A DNA stretch of 42,136 nucleotides from Anaerolineae bacterium. Its GTDB lineage: Bacteria; Chloroflexota; Anaerolineae; Aggregatilineales; UBA2796. Below, piece by piece: positions 39,578 to 42,136 of this stretch (positions are counted from its first letter, which is position 1; every line of letters starts with the position of its first letter). A program made the translations under genes and the position numbers. Under the pieces are notes generated by a model, which did not search any database, had not been told where the DNA came from, and saw nothing but the letters and a program-made list of their open reading frames with translations. Where the stretch lies: positions 1 through 42,136 of the forward strand of contig JANWYI010000032.1 in the NCBI GenBank assembly GCA_025055255.1, read 5' to 3'.

Positions 39578-42136
39578 ATGCAGCGCGCCTTGCTCATCCT
39601 ACTCGCCTGCACGCTGCTGAGCGTTTTCGGTGTCGGCATTGCTGTTGTGAGCGCTGACAGGCATTGGCGCGCCGTGCGCGGCTGGGAAAATCCTGCTGAT
39701 GGTGGCGACTTGCCGTTCAAAGTGCCGCTGCAAGGCGTGAACGTCGCGCTGACCAAATACTCAGCTGAAGAATTGCCGCGCCAAGTAGCAGCCATTGCCG
39801 AGGCAGGCTTCATCTGGGTACGTCAGCCGTTCTACTGGGCAGAGATCGAGCCTGAGCGCGGAGTCTTTGACTTTAGCCGCTACGATCCGATTGTAGCGGC
39901 TGTGGCAGCTCAGCCGAGACTGCGCTTGGTGGCAGTGCTAGAGAGCACGCCTGTTTGGGCGCGGCGGCGCGAGGCGAGCGGACACTTCTTCGCGCCGCCT
40001 GCCAACACAGAACACTTTGCGCACTTCGCGCGGACGCTTGCAGCGCGCTACGCTGACCAAGTTGACTTTTACCAGATTTGGGACGAGCCGAACTTACAGG
40101 ATCGCTGGGGCGGACTCGATCCGCAGCCTGCTGAGTATGCGGCGCTCTTAGCAGCCGCTTACCCTGCCATTAAAGGTAATGACCTAAAGGCAACAGTGAT
40201 CGCTGCAGGCTTGGCGCCGACTGTAGAGCAAGGTCCGCGCAACCTCAGCGACCTGAGCTACTTGCGCGCGCTCTACGCCTACGGCGCCAACGAATATTTC
40301 GATGCAGCATCAGGCAAGCCGTATGGCTTCAACACATCGCCTGAGGATCGCACAGTTGACTCAAACGTCCTGAATTTCTCGCGCCTGATCTTGCTGCGTG
40401 AGGTCATGGTGCAGCATGGCGACGGTCACAAGGCACTGTGGGGCAGTCATTTTGGCTGGAACAGCTTGCCTGAAGGCTGGCGCGGCGCGCCTTCTATCTG
40501 GGGACAGGTGGATAGCGCGACGCAGGCTGCATGGACGCGCGCTGCTTACAGGCGTGCGGCGCGCGAATGGGCGTGGATCGGCGGCTTGATCCTGCAGCAC
40601 TGGTCGCCCGATGCGCCTGCTGACGATCCAATTCACGGCTTTGCCGTCTCGGAGAAAGCAGCGCAGTGGTTTGAGCGCGGCGCGTTTTTCGCTGATGACG
40701 CGCTTGAGGTCGGCTTGCATCATCCAATGGACTCACGGCTGCGCTACGAAGGCGCCTGGCAGCTCGGCACGCTAGGCGCAGACGTGCGCTCACCTGATTA
40801 CAGCGATCCGAACTTTGATTTTAGTCCACAGCGCCTGACCTTCCGCTTTCGCGGCGAGTCGTTGGCGCTGCGCGTGCGGCGCGGCGACTATCTCGCCTAT
40901 TTGTATGTGACGGTTGACGGCGCGCCTGCCAACGATCTGCCACAGACCGATGGACGCGGCTATCTTGTGCTGCGCTCTGCCAACTTACAGCCAGAGACGG
41001 TCACGCTTCGCGTCGCCTCAGGCTTGTCAGGCGACGTTCATGAGGCTGAGATCGTGCCGTATCTCGGCAATGAGCGCTGGATTCTCGCGGCGATTGCTGT
41101 TGGCGAGTCGCTGCCTCAGGTGCCACTGACCGTGATTGGCGGAGCGCTTGTCGCGTTGATTGGCGTCACAGGCGCTACATGGGCAATTCGCCGACTGCCA
41201 CACAACAGTCGCGCTCAGCTCTCAGAGGCAATTCGTGCGTATTGGCGGCGCATGGCGGCATTTTTCAGCGCGGCGCTGCTCTCAGTTATCGGCGCGTTGA
41301 GCATGGCGCTCACTATCAACGACCTGCTGCCGACTGTCCTTAAGCGCGACAGTGTCGCCATTGCCGCAGCAGCAGCTGTGAGCGGCGCGTTGTATCTCTC
41401 GCCGCATTTGATCGTCACACTTGTCGCGCTGCCAGTGCTTGGCGTCCTAATTTTCAACCGTCCGCTGATCGGCTTGGCGCTTGTCGCCTTCTGGACGCCG
41501 TTCTTTCTTGCGCCGATTGAGCTATACGTCTGGGCGGCGCCGATGGTCGAGCTGAGCCTGTTGGCAACGCTAGGCGCTGTGATTTTGCGCGGCGTAATCG
41601 CGTGGCTGCGCGGCGGACGTTTGGCGGCGATCAGGCTCAACGCGCTCGACTGGCTGATGCTGGCTTTTGGCGCGCTCGGCACGCTGACGCTGTTGTGGAG
41701 CGCTCAACGCGCGCCTGCACTGCGCGAATGGCGCGTGATCGTGCTGGAGCCGCTGATTTTCTATGCGTTACTGCGCAGTGTGCGCCTTGAACGGCGCGAC
41801 TGGCTGCTTTTAGTAGACGTTTTCTTGATGGCAGGCGCGGCTGTCTCGCTAGTTGGCTTGTACGGCTATCTAACGGGCACAAGTGGCTTCGCGCTGGCTG
41901 AAGGCGGAGCGCGGCGCTTAATGAGCGTTTACAGCTCGCCAAACAACCTAGCACTATTTCTAGGGCGCGTCTTGCCGTTTGGTGTGGCGATGTTGTGCTT
42001 TGCGCCGAGCGGTCTCAGGCGGCTTGGTGCAGGCGCGCTGACTGCTGTTGTGCTGATTGCGCTCGCCTTGACGCAAAGTCTGGGCGCAGCAGTGCTAGGC
42101 GTGCCAGCGGCATTGGCATGCACCTTGCTGCTATGG
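39578..42136 (+). CDS. Clan-A glycosidase-like domain fused to an O-antigen-ligase-like membrane domain (partial)
   Basis: The frame from ATG 39578 is open to the window end (853 codons). After an N-terminal membrane helix, residues about 50-350 look like a TIM-barrel glycosidase of the GH39/GH5-like group: RQPFYWAEIEPERGVFDF, FYQIWDEPNLQ with the acid/base Glu170, and WGSHFGWNS (288-296) where active enzymes have TEFGW. The nucleophile Glu is therefore His291. A beta domain (about 390-500) follows, then many membrane helices with MSVYSSPNNLALFLGRVLP and surrounding residues typical of Wzy/WaaL O-antigen ligases. It starts 3 bases after the lipoprotein stop. The barrel probably lies outside and may bind, rather than cut, a glycan that the ligase part joins. 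The C-terminus is not seen. Confidence 0.85.
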   Translation, partial: MQRALLILLACTLLSVFGVGIAVVSADRHWRAVRGWENPADGGDLPFKVPLQGVNVALTKYSAEELPRQVAAIAEAGFIWVRQPFYWAEIEPERGVFDFSRYDPIVAAVAAQPRLRLVAVLESTPVWARRREASGHFFAPPANTEHFAHFARTLAARYADQVDFYQIWDEPNLQDRWGGLDPQPAEYAALLAAAYPAIKGNDLKATVIAAGLAPTVEQGPRNLSDLSYLRALYAYGANEYFDAASGKPYGFNTSPEDRTVDSNVLNFSRLILLREVMVQHGDGHKALWGSHFGWNSLPEGWRGAPSIWGQVDSATQAAWTRAAYRRAAREWAWIGGLILQHWSPDAPADDPIHGFAVSEKAAQWFERGAFFADDALEVGLHHPMDSRLRYEGAWQLGTLGADVRSPDYSDPNFDFSPQRLTFRFRGESLALRVRRGDYLAYLYVTVDGAPANDLPQTDGRGYLVLRSANLQPETVTLRVASGLSGDVHEAEIVPYLGNERWILAAIAVGESLPQVPLTVIGGALVALIGVTGATWAIRRLPHNSRAQLSEAIRAYWRRMAAFFSAALLSVIGALSMALTINDLLPTVLKRDSVAIAAAAAVSGALYLSPHLIVTLVALPVLGVLIFNRPLIGLALVAFWTPFFLAPIELYVWAAPMVELSLLATLGAVILRGVIAWLRGGRLAAIRLNALDWLMLAFGALGTLTLLWSAQRAPALREWRVIVLEPLIFYALLRSVRLERRDWLLLVDVFLMAGAAVSLVGLYGYLTGTSGFALAEGGARRLMSVYSSPNNLALFLGRVLPFGVAMLCFAPSGLRRLGAGALTAVVLIALALTQSLGAAVLGVPAALACTLLLW

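Overview
The window looks like chromosomal DNA of a member of the Chloroflexota, probably Anaerolineae-like. This is an inference from gene style: a Ser/Thr kinase with a PQQ-type propeller, vWA, FHA and PP2C proteins joined by long Thr/Pro linkers, one-domain PPK2, and many lipid-carrier glycosyltransferases. No rRNA, tRNA or other clade-specific marker is present to settle it. The DNA is gene-dense and moderately GC-rich. Many stops and starts overlap (ATGA/GTGA junctions), and several convergent genes overlap at their 3' ends.

Layout. (1) 1-4793, minus strand: an envelope/glycan operon with a DPM1-like glycosyltransferase, a SAM methyltransferase and two tandem paralogous polytopic membrane proteins, the last cut by the window edge. 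(2) 4965-8585: an alpha/beta hydrolase, nicotinate phosphoribosyltransferase and, convergent, the haem chaperone HemW. (3) 8687-14713, plus strand: a six-gene phospho-signalling operon of kinase-propeller, PP2C phosphatase, J-domain/vWA fusion, zinc-ribbon/FHA protein, a 79-residue unknown and an OmpR-type response regulator. (4) 14703-18639, minus: RdgB, a secreted LysM protein and a large GT39-like membrane protein. (5) 18790-21443, plus: a stand-alone receiver domain, RadA and a DUF2085 membrane protein. (6) 21440-23954, minus: DUF402 protein, GT39-like transferase and family 2 glycosyltransferase. (7) 24143-28010, plus: a histidine-kinase-like protein lacking the usual phospho-acceptor His, an HDAC-family deacetylase, purine nucleoside phosphorylase and a membrane protein. 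(8) 28007-28826, minus: a frameshifted PPK2. (9) 29025-33359, plus: a membrane-spanning vWA-FHA protein and a membrane-anchored PP2C, forming a second phospho-signalling locus. (10) 33440-36262: RNase III, an RmlD-like reductase, a thermonuclease-like lipoprotein and a convergent phosphodiesterase. (11) 36263-36770: a gene-poor stretch with a doubtful transposase-like remnant. (12) 36771-42136, plus: an ABC permease of the purine/simple-sugar type, a DUF348-G5-propeller lipoprotein, and a clan-A glycosidase fused to an O-antigen-ligase-like membrane domain that runs off the window.

How the parts fit together. Regions 3 and 9 use the same parts (vWA, FHA, PP2C). Together they resemble the TerY-P type triad of vWA protein, phosphatase and kinase, rebuilt with a J domain on one vWA protein and a transmembrane design on the other. 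This is the strongest candidate for a little-described system here. A second unexpected signal is compositional: by eye I found only two GGCC tetranucleotides in 42 kb, where about 250 would be expected. This suggests long exposure to a GGCC-specific restriction-modification system. A third is a perfect 14-bp inverted repeat just upstream of the RNase III start, a plausible autoregulatory substrate.
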